Below, one piece after another: positions 41,155-50,590 of a stretch of DNA of 64,000 nucleotides (its first letter is position 1; every line of letters starts with the position of its first letter). The stretch is from Hanstruepera marina (GTDB taxonomy: Bacteria > Bacteroidota > Bacteroidia > Flavobacteriales > Flavobacteriaceae). The notes beneath the pieces were generated by a model that worked only from the letters and a program-made list of their open reading frames with translations, ran no database searches and was not told where the DNA came from. The stretch covers positions 1,530,001 through 1,594,000 of the forward strand of contig NZ_JAINVX010000001.1 in NCBI RefSeq assembly GCF_019880635.1. The letters run 5' to 3'. The position numbers were made by a program, and so were the translations under genes.

Positions 41155-41883
41155 TTATTGTAGTACAGTTAATGTAAGGTGATGGTAATCTGGGTTGGTG
41201 TTAGCAAATATTGCTGCATTAGGAGTCCCTAAGATTCCTCCAACTTGTCCTTGTAGTTGTATCGTATAAGTATTGCCAATTGTCAATCCAGTTAGTAATT
41301 TATTAAAAGCTAAACTCCAAGGAGTAACAGTACCAGTTAAATCATCATAACTTTGTATTTTGGTGTTGGAGCCACCAATTGAAGTTGTGCCATTTCTTGC
41401 CCTTATTTGAACAAAAGCCATTGAATTAGTATAACCAAATCCAGATGCCGTAAACATAATTAGTACTGAAGTTTTAGTTGCAGTAAAGGTTAAAGATGCA
41501 CCAGTAATATTTGTCCAACTAGCAGAGCTTATCTGAAAATCAGTATTTACGGAAACACTTTGAATAGGTGCTGTTTGCTCAACACGAACCCATCTAGAAC
41601 CATTGTTATAATATTGCCCTGGTGTAACATCATTTATAGTGGCAGTGTTATAAACAGACATTCCTTGAACATGAGCACTAAGAGGCGCAAAGCTAGCTGT
41701 AGAGGTAAGATTCATTCGTGGCAAAAGTAAACCACCAACATTTGTTGAGGCATCAATATCTAGCAGAGCATTGCTATTCGGACTGGTTGTACCAATACCA
41801 ACTTGTGCGTAAGTTGAAAAGCACATTGTAATTATTAAAGCGAAATATAAGGAGCCTTTAAAAAGTTGTGTATTTTTTTTCAT
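41155..41883 (-). CDS. Exported tail-fibre/adhesin-like protein
   Basis: A protein of 242 residues with a signal peptide (SLYFALIITMCFSTYAQ after the KKNTQLFKG start). The segment QVGIGTTSPNSNALLDIDAS, then VGGLLLPRMNLTST, then GMSVYNTATINDVTPGQYYN is a motif shared by many Bacteroidota surface proteins and resembles phage tail-fibre chaperone-like repeats. The rest is a beta-sandwich-like domain (about 115-242). First gene of the run with the 102-aa protein and the T9SS cargo. Confidence 0.8.
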   Translation of the reverse strand: MKKNTQLFKGSLYFALIITMCFSTYAQVGIGTTSPNSNALLDIDASTNVGGLLLPRMNLTSTASFAPLSAHVQGMSVYNTATINDVTPGQYYNNGSRWVRVEQTAPIQSVSVNTDFQISSASWTNITGASLTFTATKTSVLIMFTASGFGYTNSMAFVQIRARNGTTSIGGSNTKIQSYDDLTGTVTPWSLAFNKLLTGLTIGNTYTIQLQGQVGGILGTPNAAIFANTNPDYHHLTLTVLQ

Positions 41884-42013
41884 AGAATGTTCATTTTAAG
41901 TGAAATAGACACTATAAAATAAGAAAAAAAATGACACATATTAATTTGATGTTCTGTCATTTATAATTATTTTCGACCAATAGTTAATTTTTCACGATAA
42001 TTGTATATTTAAA

Positions 42014-42208
42014 TTGAAATATTTTAATTACTTATTGATTGTAATTGGCTGCACTGTAGCTATTTACGCACAGGCGGAAGTCAAGCAGAATGAACTGGTT
42101 TTGATTGCTGGAATCGTTATTTTAATGCTTGGCGTTTATAGGATTTCTAAAACTATTCCGAGTAAATTCGCTACTAAAGACAATGACGTTCTAGATGAAG
42201 AAGAATAA
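42014..42208 (+). CDS. Small two-helix membrane protein (TTG start)
   Basis: 64 residues from TTG at 42014; there is no in-frame ATG before residue 38. Helix 1 is YLLIVIGCTVAIYAQ and helix 2 is LVLIAGIVILMLGVYRIS, with an acidic C terminus (NDVLDEEE). It overlaps the next gene by 14 bp, which argues that it is real and coupled. A TATATTTA element lies only about 10 bp upstream, so the transcript would have almost no leader if that were the promoter. Function unknown. Confidence 0.65.
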   Translation: MKYFNYLLIVIGCTVAIYAQAEVKQNELVLIAGIVILMLGVYRISKTIPSKFATKDNDVLDEEE

Positions 42209-42746
42209 GCTTGAAATTGGAGATTTTGTTTCGGTTTTAGATGATGATTTATCGGGAACAGTAACTAAAATGAATAACAGCAATATTACCATTGAGACTG
42301 TAGACGGATTTAATCTGGATTTTGATGAAAGCGAGTTGGTAAAAATCAATAATCCATTACATATCTCCATATCATCTCATGATATACTGGAAAAAGAACA
42401 ACCTGTTAAAAAACAAAGACCAAAACAAAAAGCCAAGGAACGTTTTCAGCCTACTTTAGAAGTGGATTTGCATATCCATCATCTTACTGAAAACTCAAAT
42501 AGAATGACCAATCATGAGATGCTAACATTGCAATTGGATACAGCAAGACGGCAACTGGAATTTGCCATACAGAAACGTATTCAGAAAGTGGTCTTTATTC
42601 ATGGTGTAGGAGAGGGCGTTTTAAAAATGGAATTGGAATACTTGTTTGGCAGATACAATAACGTTAAGCATTATGATGCCGACTACCAAAAATATGGACT
42701 AGGAGCCACCGAAGTCTATATTTATCAAAATGTAAATGCAGAATGA
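42195..42746 (+). CDS. Smr/MutS2-C-terminal-like (DUF2027) protein
   Basis: A protein of 183 residues. An N-terminal SH3-like strand region (EIGDFVSVLDDDLSGTVTKM) is followed by a basic linker (KKQRPKQKAKERF) and a C-terminal Smr domain (about 105-183) with LEVDLHIHHL, VVFIHGVGEGVLKMELEYLF and a final YGLGATEVYI. Smr domains are nucleases; the HGxGxG loop is present and the D-x-H motif is seen as DLHIHH. It may act on RNA or collided ribosomes by analogy. It converges with the next gene, only 2 bp apart. Confidence 0.88.
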   Translation: MKKNKLEIGDFVSVLDDDLSGTVTKMNNSNITIETVDGFNLDFDESELVKINNPLHISISSHDILEKEQPVKKQRPKQKAKERFQPTLEVDLHIHHLTENSNRMTNHEMLTLQLDTARRQLEFAIQKRIQKVVFIHGVGEGVLKMELEYLFGRYNNVKHYDADYQKYGLGATEVYIYQNVNAE

Positions 42747-42748
42747 TT

Positions 42749-43687
42749 CTAAAAATCGGGAGTTACAATACGTGAACTCTCTAATCTATCATCACCTTCT
42801 AAAGTCCCAAAATCAAATTCGTCTAGGTCAATAGTTGGTAGTCTAACTTCTTTAATTTCTAACTCTACAGTAAATTTTTGATCTATTACGTGTGGTCTGT
42901 AGGCTGTAGCTGGTACTGTTGTATTTACAACAGGGTTTAGGTAATCAGCTATTGAAGGGTCTGTAAAATCGTTTGCTGGGTTTTGGTCTTCAGAAAAATT
43001 TTCTTCGTCAATAGTTAAAACACCATCTCCATCATCATCATCATCCAGGTAATTTGGAACACCATCCATATCGGTATCTGCAGGATTTGTGAGTGGATCA
43101 CCATCGCCATCCAAGTCTGGATCGAGATCCAGCTCGGTACTTGTTAATACATTGTCGCCATCGTCGTCAAAATCTAGATAGTCGGGAATGCCGTCACTAT
43201 CCGTATCAGTTGGGTTGGTAGACGGGTCGTCGTCTCCATCTAAATTCTCATCTTCCATGTCTGCAGGAACACCATCCTCGTCGTCTTCTAAAAGGAACAT
43301 GTATATTCCGGCTTCTCCTTCAGTACTCTGTAAATCTTCAATTATTTCAATACCTGAAGGCGGTACAGGGCTACAAAACAATGTTGTTGGGTCTGAATTA
43401 TACGTTCTGTAATTAAATTTATTAGTATCTCCGTTAATGTTTACAATAAGTGTGTCTGTAACTAATTCGCCATCGTCATCCACCTCCAATAACTCGTCTA
43501 ATGTTACTGGTGGATTGGTAATTTGAAGCGATAGACTTTCATGGGGAAATTCTTTTATTTGAAAAAACACCAATTCGCCACAGGTTTTGAAGGTGTCGCC
43601 AAATTCAATTTCAACGGTTATAATATCACCATCGTCACAAGATGTTGTACAAATAAGTAGGGTAAGTAACCAAAAAAGTTTGCGCAT
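42749..43687 (-). CDS. Thrombospondin-type-3-like calcium-repeat lipoprotein
   Basis: 312 residues from the ATG at 43687, which starts the lipoprotein signal (RKLFWLLTLLICTTSCDDG); the ATG at 43708 lies inside the promoter -7 box. An N-terminal beta domain (1-130) precedes a strongly acidic region (about 140-230) of TSP3-type repeats: DTDSDGIPDYLDFDDDGD, DPDLDGDGDPLTNPADTD and DMDGVPNYLDDDDDGDG, each able to bind Ca2+. The tail (VPATAYRPHVIDQKFTVELE) is unique. It is probably surface exposed; role unknown. Confidence 0.88.
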   Translation of the reverse strand: MRKLFWLLTLLICTTSCDDGDIITVEIEFGDTFKTCGELVFFQIKEFPHESLSLQITNPPVTLDELLEVDDDGELVTDTLIVNINGDTNKFNYRTYNSDPTTLFCSPVPPSGIEIIEDLQSTEGEAGIYMFLLEDDEDGVPADMEDENLDGDDDPSTNPTDTDSDGIPDYLDFDDDGDNVLTSTELDLDPDLDGDGDPLTNPADTDMDGVPNYLDDDDDGDGVLTIDEENFSEDQNPANDFTDPSIADYLNPVVNTTVPATAYRPHVIDQKFTVELEIKEVRLPTIDLDEFDFGTLEGDDRLESSRIVTPDF

Positions 43688-43705
43688 GAATAGCATATTT
43701 TTAAG

Positions 43706-43735
43706 CAAAAATAAAAGAATATCTAAATATACAAC
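43706..43735 (-). promoter_or_regulatory. Promoter of the calcium-repeat lipoprotein gene
   Basis: On the minus strand a TATTTTTG -7 box (43706-43713) is preceded after 18 bp by GTTG (43732-43735), a partial -33. The short remaining leader fits a start at 43687 and excludes the ATG at 43708. Confidence 0.6.
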
Positions 43736-43765
43736 GTAGCGAATTATAAATAATTTTATTTCAAG

Positions 43766-43773
43766 TATTTTTG
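43766..43773 (+). promoter_or_regulatory. -7 element of the cysteine desulfurase gene
   Basis: TATTTTTG, an exact TAnnTTTG match followed by CAA, lies 40 bp before the ATG at 43814. No TTTG is seen at the -33 position. Confidence 0.55.
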
Positions 43774-43813
43774 CAATTCAATTAATTCTAGATTAGATAC
43801 AAGCACACGATTT

Positions 43814-44959
43814 ATGAAGACAGTTTATTTTGATAATGCGGCAACAACCCAAGTTAGGGACGAGGTGATTAACACCATTACCGATGTTATAAAAAATAAT
43901 TTCGGAAATCCTTCATCAACACATAGTTTTGGGAGGTCATCTAAAGTTTTAGTTGAACAATCTAGAAAAACAATAGCCAAGTATTTACATGCTACTGCTA
44001 GTGAAATTGTCTTTACCTCTGGAGGAACAGAAGCCGATAATTTTGCCATTCAATGTTCGGTTAAACATTTGGGTGTGACACATATTATTACGTCTCGATT
44101 GGAACATCATGCAGTGCTTCACACGGTTGAGGAACTTGAAAGAAATGAAAGGATTCGTATAAGTTATGTAAATGTTAATAGCAGCGGAGAAATTGATTAC
44201 AATCATTTGGAGAGCTTATTACAAGACGATGAAAAAACACTGGTAAGTTTAATGTTGGTTAACAATGAAATTGGCAACATTTTAGATGTTAAACGTGTTG
44301 GTGACTTATGCAAAACCCATGAGGCTTTGTTTCATTGTGATGCGGTACAGTTTGTGGGGCATTTTAAAATTGATTTACAAGATATCCATGTTGATTTCCT
44401 AGCAGCAAGTGCTCATAAGTTTCATGGGCCAAAAGGTGTAGGGTTTGCTTATGTTCGTAAAAATTCAGGATTAAAGGCTCTGTTATTTGGTGGTGAGCAG
44501 GAGCGTGGATTACGAGCAGGAACAGAAGCTGTACATAATATAGCGGCTATGGAAACCGCTTTACAAGTTGCTTATGATGCATTAGATGAAGAACGCCAAT
44601 ATATTACAGAACTGAAATCTTATTTTATTGCCGAAATAATAAAAACCATCCCAGGCGTTACGTTTAATGGCTTGTCTGGAGATTTAGATAAAAGCACCTA
44701 TACGTTGGTCAATGTTTGTTTGCCATTTACAGCGGACCAAGGTCAGATTTTATTATTCCAGTTGGATTTAAAAGGTATAGCTTGTTCAAAAGGGAGCGCT
44801 TGTCAAAGTGGGAGCTTAAAAGGTTCTCATGTGTTAGCCGAGATTTTAACTGATGATGATATTAAAAAACCATCCATTCGGTTTTCATTTAGTATTTATA
44901 ATACTAAAGAGGAAGTTGATTATGTAATAAGCGTTTTGAAAGCGTTTAACCAAAATTAA
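43814..44959 (+). CDS. Cysteine desulfurase (NifS/IscS-like)
   Basis: A class V aminotransferase-fold PLP enzyme of 381 residues that takes sulfur from cysteine for iron-sulfur clusters or tRNA thiolation. Visible are YFDNAATTQVRDEV at the N terminus, FTSGGTEADNFAIQ, the Schiff-base Lys202 in SAHKFHGPKGVGF and the persulfide Cys330 in CSKGSACQSGS. There is no isc or suf neighbour, so it may serve tRNA modification or be a general sulfur donor. It is followed after about 60 bp by a lipoprotein gene. Confidence 0.93.
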   Translation: MKTVYFDNAATTQVRDEVINTITDVIKNNFGNPSSTHSFGRSSKVLVEQSRKTIAKYLHATASEIVFTSGGTEADNFAIQCSVKHLGVTHIITSRLEHHAVLHTVEELERNERIRISYVNVNSSGEIDYNHLESLLQDDEKTLVSLMLVNNEIGNILDVKRVGDLCKTHEALFHCDAVQFVGHFKIDLQDIHVDFLAASAHKFHGPKGVGFAYVRKNSGLKALLFGGEQERGLRAGTEAVHNIAAMETALQVAYDALDEERQYITELKSYFIAEIIKTIPGVTFNGLSGDLDKSTYTLVNVCLPFTADQGQILLFQLDLKGIACSKGSACQSGSLKGSHVLAEILTDDDIKKPSIRFSFSIYNTKEEVDYVISVLKAFNQN

Positions 44960-45021
44960 TTTGGTAGATGTGTATTTCTTTCGTAAACTCGCTATGGAAT
45001 TATAACATTAAACTTTTTGCT

Positions 45022-45903
45022 ATGAACAACTCAAGACTATTTCGTAACACTTTTTCATTATTTTGTCTTATTTTATTGGTAATAAGCTGTAGTAGTGATG
45101 ACGACAACTCTGGTGATATAATTACCCCACAACCAAAAGTTTTTGAAGGTGATGTTGTACTGTCTTCACAATCTGAAGTTGACGATTTTGGTACGAATGG
45201 TTATAATGTTATTGATGGTTTTTTATTTATTGGTGTAAACGACCCTAACTCTCCAGATCAGGTAACTAATATTAGTGATTTAAGCTCGTTGTTAAGTATA
45301 AGTTCGGTTCAATACGGTGTTACAGTCTATAACAATCCACAATTGAATAACTTGGATGGATTAAATAGTTTGACGTATATAAATGGTGGTGCTTTAACAA
45401 TTGATTCTAATGAAAGTTTAGTCTCTATAAGTGCGTTAACAGGCCTAGTATCATTTAGGTCTTTAGAAGTAGTTGGTAATCCAATGCTCTTAAACATTGA
45501 TGGTTTAGAAGGTGTGCAGTCTTCTCGCGAATCTATTATTATTAGTAATAATTCAGGTTTGTTGAATATTGATGGATTAAGTGGCTTAAGAACTATAGGA
45601 GGTGAATTTTTGTTTATTTCTGACAATGAATCGTTAGCCAATATAAATGGTTTAAGTAATTTAGAGAACGTTGACAGAGATATTGTAATTAGCAGTAATA
45701 TTGAATTAACCAATTTAAACGGATTATCTAGCTTGCAGAATGTAGGAGAAGATATCTATATTAATTTTAACGAGGGGTTAGTTAACTTTTGTGGATTGGA
45801 AAACTTATTTATGGAAGGTTCATTAGTAGGATCATTCAATACACTTGGTAATGGATTTAATCCTACTTCTGATGACATGGTTAATGGGAATTGTAGTTTG
45901 TAA
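45022..45903 (+). CDS. Receptor-L/leucine-rich-repeat-like lipoprotein
   Basis: 293 residues from the ATG at 45022, chosen because it opens a lipoprotein signal (LFCLILLVISCSS); the ATG at 44968 adds an unlikely polar extension. The body repeats a 24-26-residue theme LxNIDGLxxLxxIxGxLxIxx, for example INGGALTIDSNESLVSISAL, GLLNIDGLSGLRTIGGEFLF and ELTNLNGLSSLQNVGEDIYI, as in receptor L domains. It is probably exposed on the cell surface, with a role in recognition or adhesion. An acidic tether DDDNSGD follows the lipid Cys. Confidence 0.85.
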   Translation: MNNSRLFRNTFSLFCLILLVISCSSDDDNSGDIITPQPKVFEGDVVLSSQSEVDDFGTNGYNVIDGFLFIGVNDPNSPDQVTNISDLSSLLSISSVQYGVTVYNNPQLNNLDGLNSLTYINGGALTIDSNESLVSISALTGLVSFRSLEVVGNPMLLNIDGLEGVQSSRESIIISNNSGLLNIDGLSGLRTIGGEFLFISDNESLANINGLSNLENVDRDIVISSNIELTNLNGLSSLQNVGEDIYINFNEGLVNFCGLENLFMEGSLVGSFNTLGNGFNPTSDDMVNGNCSL

Positions 45904-45944
45904 TCGTTTTCCACATTAAGGATTTTATTCACAACCTACCACAT

Positions 45945-48407
45945 TTAAAAGCGCATACTGGTTCTAACGTTAAAAACTCTTGGCGTTAAGTAATTAGGAA
46001 TTCCATATTGGCGCTTACTGTAGGCGTCTCTTACCCATGTGTTTGTGATTGAGTTTTGAACGTCAAATACATTAAAAATTTCAAATCCCACGGAAAGGTA
46101 TTTAAACGGTTTACGCCAGCCTTTGTCGAAATTGTCATTGTCATCCACGATTACATACGAGAAACCAACGTCAGCCCGTTTATAATCGGGTAGTCTATTT
46201 TGATATTGATAAGGGTCTGCATAACTAGGTGCACCACCAGGTAATCCCGTGTTATACACTAAATTTAAGTACATTTTCAGCTTTGGTAGGCTAGGTACAT
46301 AATCTTGAAATAAGGCTGCAAATTTTAAGCGTTGATCTGTTGGTCTGGCTATATAACCTCTATCATCTATATTTTCTTCAGTCTTTAGGTATCCAAAACT
46401 AAACCAAGATTCCGTTCCAGGGACAAACTCACCATTCAATCGCATATCAAGTCCATAGGCATAGGCTACAGCATTGTTTTTTGCCTGATAGCGAATACGA
46501 ACATTATCAATGTTGTATGGATTAACATCGGTTATGTTTTTATAAAAAACTTCGGTGTTGAGTTTAAAAGGGCGTTCCCACATTTTAAAACTGTATTCAT
46601 GCCCTAAAACAACTTGAATAGACCTTGGTGCCTTAACATCTGGTTGAACAGACCCAGATGAATCCCGAAGTTCTCTGTAGAAAGGCGGCTGGTAATACAA
46701 ACCACCACTTATTCTAAATAGCATGTCGGCATCCCAATTGGGTTTAATGGCAAATTGTCCTCTAGGACTTATAACAGTCTGACTAGAGCTTTCAATGCCA
46801 TCGCCACTAACGTTCCAATTATGGACACGTGCACCAATGTTAAACCAAACATCGTTATCTCCAATTTCGGTTCGTCTACTCCATTGCGCATAGGCTTGAA
46901 CTCTATTGATTTGTACATCGTTAAAAGCTCTAACATTTTGATAGGCTTCCAACGGACCTCCATAAGGCGCGTAGGGTTGTTCGTTAAACGCATCGCTAGA
47001 AGGTGGATTAATGGCAAATCCTGCAGAGTCAATCACTTCCCATTCAACTAATCTGTCGCGAATGTCTTCGTTAGTGTACTTTACTGAAAATTTTAAATCA
47101 TTTTGTTCAACGGTGTAGTCTGCATTAACTTCAACATTTGTTATAAAAGCATCTAAATCATTACGACCATGATTAAGTTGTGAACCAATACCTTCGGTAA
47201 ATTCCACTTCCCCTAAATCCTCATCACCGATATTAGTGTTAACTTCCCCTAAGCGGTATTCTGCTAAAATATCAAAATGTTCTTGCTCTGTAGTATGAAA
47301 TGCAGATACAATGGCATTGACAGTTAAATTGTCGTTGGCAAAGTATGTTCCTTTTAAGGCTCCAAAAAAAGTTTGATATTCATCTTGTTCTTGGCCCTCA
47401 TAAAATACCAGCAATGCCAAAGGGTTTTGTAGTGTGCCAAAATTGGTTTGTCTGGTTTCAGGCTCGTAATTATATTGATTGATTGAAGCGTTTCCTAAAA
47501 AGCTCAACTGGAACTTATCGGTAAATTTATAGGTTATGTACGATTGAATATCGGCAAAGCGCGGATCGTAATTGGTTTCAGTTTCTTTTGCTTGAACCAA
47601 AAGACTGTTATCACGATACCTAACACCTAAAATACCGGACAACTTAGAATCTTTGCTAATAGCTCCAACTGAAGCACTGGCACCTAATAGGCTTAAGTCT
47701 ACTGTTGATCCAAAATCTACTGGTTTTTTGTATGTGATATCCAATACAGAAGCGAGTTTGTCGCCATATTTAGCCTGAAATCCACCTGCAGAAAATTCAA
47801 CGTTTTGTACTAAATCAACATTGGTAAAGCTTAAGCCTTCTTGCTGACCAGAACGAATTAAAAAAGGTCTGTAAACTTCAATGCCGTTTACATACACCAA
47901 ATTTTGGTCGTAATTTCCGCCGCGAACCATATATTGTGTACTTAACTCATTATTTCCACTTACTCCAGGGAGTGTTTTTAATAAATTTTCAATACCAGGA
48001 TTTGCTCCAGGAATTTTTCTAATGGTTTGTGGTTCTAATGTCGTGACACCTTCAACAGCTGTTCGTTTCACGTTTGAAATAACAACGGTTGATATCTGCT
48101 CGACATTGACATCCATAACAGGGTGAAATTCGATTTCCTCTCCGTTTTTAAGATTAAAGGTAGCCACAACACGTTTATGTGATAAGTGCGTGAATTCTAT
48201 CCTTACATCTTGATTTGCAGGAATTTTTATGGTAAAAAAACCATTTTCGTTTGTAGTAGTACCAGTTTCTCCAGTGTTTACATTAACATCAGCAATGGGA
48301 TTGTTCGATTCATCTAAAATAACACCTCTTACAGTTCCGGTTTGGGCAAACCCTATGGCAGATAGAATAAAAAGTAAAGGAAAAAGAAAATTAAGTTTAT
48401 AGCTCAA
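45945..48407 (-). CDS. TonB-dependent outer-membrane receptor
   Basis: A protein of 820 residues. It has a signal peptide, then an N-terminal carboxypeptidase-like regulatory domain (TGTVRGVILDESNNPIADVN, about 22-100), the plug (about 115-230, with IPGANPGIENLLKTLPGVSG and YMVRGGNYDQNLVYVNGIEV) and a 22-strand barrel ending ITNTWVRDAYSKRQYGIPN and a final aromatic RTSMRF. No SusD gene is adjacent, so it is not a polysaccharide-utilisation pair. The M23 peptidase gene lies 11 bp upstream in the same operon. The substrate is unknown. Confidence 0.93.
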   Translation of the reverse strand: MSYKLNFLFPLLFILSAIGFAQTGTVRGVILDESNNPIADVNVNTGETGTTTNENGFFTIKIPANQDVRIEFTHLSHKRVVATFNLKNGEEIEFHPVMDVNVEQISTVVISNVKRTAVEGVTTLEPQTIRKIPGANPGIENLLKTLPGVSGNNELSTQYMVRGGNYDQNLVYVNGIEVYRPFLIRSGQQEGLSFTNVDLVQNVEFSAGGFQAKYGDKLASVLDITYKKPVDFGSTVDLSLLGASASVGAISKDSKLSGILGVRYRDNSLLVQAKETETNYDPRFADIQSYITYKFTDKFQLSFLGNASINQYNYEPETRQTNFGTLQNPLALLVFYEGQEQDEYQTFFGALKGTYFANDNLTVNAIVSAFHTTEQEHFDILAEYRLGEVNTNIGDEDLGEVEFTEGIGSQLNHGRNDLDAFITNVEVNADYTVEQNDLKFSVKYTNEDIRDRLVEWEVIDSAGFAINPPSSDAFNEQPYAPYGGPLEAYQNVRAFNDVQINRVQAYAQWSRRTEIGDNDVWFNIGARVHNWNVSGDGIESSSQTVISPRGQFAIKPNWDADMLFRISGGLYYQPPFYRELRDSSGSVQPDVKAPRSIQVVLGHEYSFKMWERPFKLNTEVFYKNITDVNPYNIDNVRIRYQAKNNAVAYAYGLDMRLNGEFVPGTESWFSFGYLKTEENIDDRGYIARPTDQRLKFAALFQDYVPSLPKLKMYLNLVYNTGLPGGAPSYADPYQYQNRLPDYKRADVGFSYVIVDDNDNFDKGWRKPFKYLSVGFEIFNVFDVQNSITNTWVRDAYSKRQYGIPNYLTPRVFNVRTSMRF

Positions 48408-48418
48408 GACAGTTATTT

Positions 48419-50110
48419 TTATTTTCTGTAAAACATAGTTTCAAATGTAGTAGAATTTCCAACATTATCGGTAACAATTAGCTTGAAATTATTTTTGGTT
48501 TCTGTTGATACCTTATCATTAAAGTCATATTGTAACAATTTGGTTTTATAATCATATTCCATAAGAATCCATTTTCCATTTATGGTGGCCCGATAATTTG
48601 AAATTCCAGATTCCTTATCATCAATTTGTATTTTTAAGTACCGATAGTTACTTATCCATTTACCTTCAGAAACGTTTATAGGTTTGATGGTTGGTGCAAT
48701 ATTGTCACTTACTAGTGCATAGGTTCCTAATGTTTTGGTTGATGTTGTTAATATATTGTCTTTTCGATATGTAGGTGAGTAGATGGTATACTGCTTTCTG
48801 TAACCTACTAATCTTGCAATGAATAGTTTATCCGAGTCTTCTGGTCCATAATTGCTGATGTCATAACTAATGGAAAAATTATTTTTTACAGGAACTGTAT
48901 CGTCATGAAGTGTTAAGGTATCATTTTGCACTCTAAAATCTATAAAGAAATCATCGTAAAATGTGTTTTGCGGAAAATGGACCTCTATAGTTTTGTCTAC
49001 CAACTCGTTGGTTTTATTGGCATAGATAAAAAAGTCGGAACTAAACTTATCTTTTTGTTCTATGTCTTGCGACTTGTTACCTTCAATATTAATTGTTATC
49101 CAGGAGTTATTATTTTTAAAATCTTTAACACAAATTTTATACACTGATGCTGTACTATCATTTATGGTTAAATAACCATCGTTATCTAAATTTTTGTACA
49201 TGCTCAAAGGATTGTTTGGTTCAACAAACAATTTCTGAATGCGTTTTTTCTTGGTTTTATAATGTTCATAATCTATTAACCGGTTTAGATGTCTAGTTTC
49301 ATCAAACGAAAAGCGTTTAAAATCAATTTCAAATTTCATATTACCATTAAACAACGCCTGAATATTGCTAACGCCATTGTTGTTGGAAGCTAGATCTTGA
49401 CGATCATTGGCCTCAACTCCAAAACCAATTTTGCCAAAGGCCTTTAAGTTTTCAACCGTGTAATCACCATTGTCAAGCCTAATAAGTCTTAATTTTTGTC
49501 TTTCATTTGAGTTGTTTACATGCGAATCTTCATTAATAGGGTAGGCATAAACGTTTTTAATATCTGGAGCTGTTGTATCTTTTATGTCTAGTCCAAATAA
49601 CATGGGATTAATAGGGCGTTCTTCGTTATCGCGAATTTCAAAGTGCAGGTGTGGGCCACCAGAACCTCCTGTATTACCACTGTATGCAATAACGTCTCCT
49701 TTAGTGAGTATGAGTTCATCAGAATTTGGAAACACTTCAATTTCAAAAGATTCTTTTTCATATTGCAGTTTTTTAACATAAGCTTCTATGGTTGGAGAAA
49801 ATTTTTGAAGGTGCGCGTAAACTGTAGTATATCCATTAGGGTGGGTTATATAAAGTGCTTTTCCATAACCATAATGCGATATCTTTATCCTGCTAATATA
49901 ACCTTCGGCAGCAGCATAAACTTTTAAGCCTTCACGACGCTGTGTTTTAATATCTAAACCCGAGTGGAAGTGGTTGGAGCGCAATTCGCCAAACGTACCA
50001 GACAATACTAGTGTAACATCAAGAGGGTTCCTAAAATAATCTTCAGGATATGGATTTTGGGCATGGCAATAAACCGAAAATAGAATTACAAGTGACAGTA
50101 ATTTTTGCAT
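48419..50110 (-). CDS. M23 family peptidoglycan endopeptidase-like protein
   Basis: A protein of 563 residues with a signal peptide (QKLLSLVILFSVYCHAQ). The LytM domain is N-terminal (about 40-170): HFHSGLDIKTQRREGLKVYA has the first metal ligands (H-x3-D), VYAHLQKFS and GGPHLHFEI the H-x-H; all zinc ligands are present. A long beta-rich C-terminal half contains Ig-like strands (IDDKESGISNYRATINGKWI). It is co-transcribed with the TonB receptor downstream, suggesting a shared envelope role. Confidence 0.9.
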   Translation of the reverse strand: MQKLLSLVILFSVYCHAQNPYPEDYFRNPLDVTLVLSGTFGELRSNHFHSGLDIKTQRREGLKVYAAAEGYISRIKISHYGYGKALYITHPNGYTTVYAHLQKFSPTIEAYVKKLQYEKESFEIEVFPNSDELILTKGDVIAYSGNTGGSGGPHLHFEIRDNEERPINPMLFGLDIKDTTAPDIKNVYAYPINEDSHVNNSNERQKLRLIRLDNGDYTVENLKAFGKIGFGVEANDRQDLASNNNGVSNIQALFNGNMKFEIDFKRFSFDETRHLNRLIDYEHYKTKKKRIQKLFVEPNNPLSMYKNLDNDGYLTINDSTASVYKICVKDFKNNNSWITINIEGNKSQDIEQKDKFSSDFFIYANKTNELVDKTIEVHFPQNTFYDDFFIDFRVQNDTLTLHDDTVPVKNNFSISYDISNYGPEDSDKLFIARLVGYRKQYTIYSPTYRKDNILTTSTKTLGTYALVSDNIAPTIKPINVSEGKWISNYRYLKIQIDDKESGISNYRATINGKWILMEYDYKTKLLQYDFNDKVSTETKNNFKLIVTDNVGNSTTFETMFYRK

Positions 50111-50283
50111 AAAATAAGTATTAACGCTAATGTATTAATTTGTGTGAAAATGGCAAAAGAATAAAAATATATTGCTATTTAACTGATTACGAGATTTAAC
50201 TGATTGCTTTTATTTTTATTGCAAAACTATTGTTATTTATCTTTAGGTATGTTAACTTTGTGATATAAGTATTGATATTGTAA

Positions 50284-50574
50284 ATGAGTAAAATTGAAGA
50301 CATTGTAGATACGCTTGAAAACAAAATCAGTAAAGTTTTACATAAGCAAGAGGTTTTAAAACAGGCCAATAGCAAGTTAAAACAAGAACTACAATCAACT
50401 CAAGAGGCTTTTCAATTACAACAGCAAGAATTAGATTCTTGGGAAGAAAAGTATGAAGCTCTAAAAATTGCAAATACAATGCTTGGCAGTGACAATAATA
50501 AAAGAGAAACAAAGCTTAAAATAAATGCATTAATTCGAGAAATTGACCATTGTATAGCTCAACTTTCAGAATAA
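50284..50574 (+). CDS. Coiled-coil protein encoded before zapA
   Basis: A protein of 96 residues that is almost entirely coiled coil (KISKVLHKQEVLKQANSKLK, LQQQELDSWEEKYEALK), ending in a short helix NALIREIDHCIAQLSE. It has no signal peptide. It lies 16 bp before zapA on the same strand. The size and position recall ZapB-like division coiled coils, but similarity of sequence cannot be claimed. A FtsZ-ring role is inference from neighbourhood. Confidence 0.8.
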   Translation: MSKIEDIVDTLENKISKVLHKQEVLKQANSKLKQELQSTQEAFQLQQQELDSWEEKYEALKIANTMLGSDNNKRETKLKINALIREIDHCIAQLSE

Positions 50575-50590
50575 TGTAACATAGTTTTCA

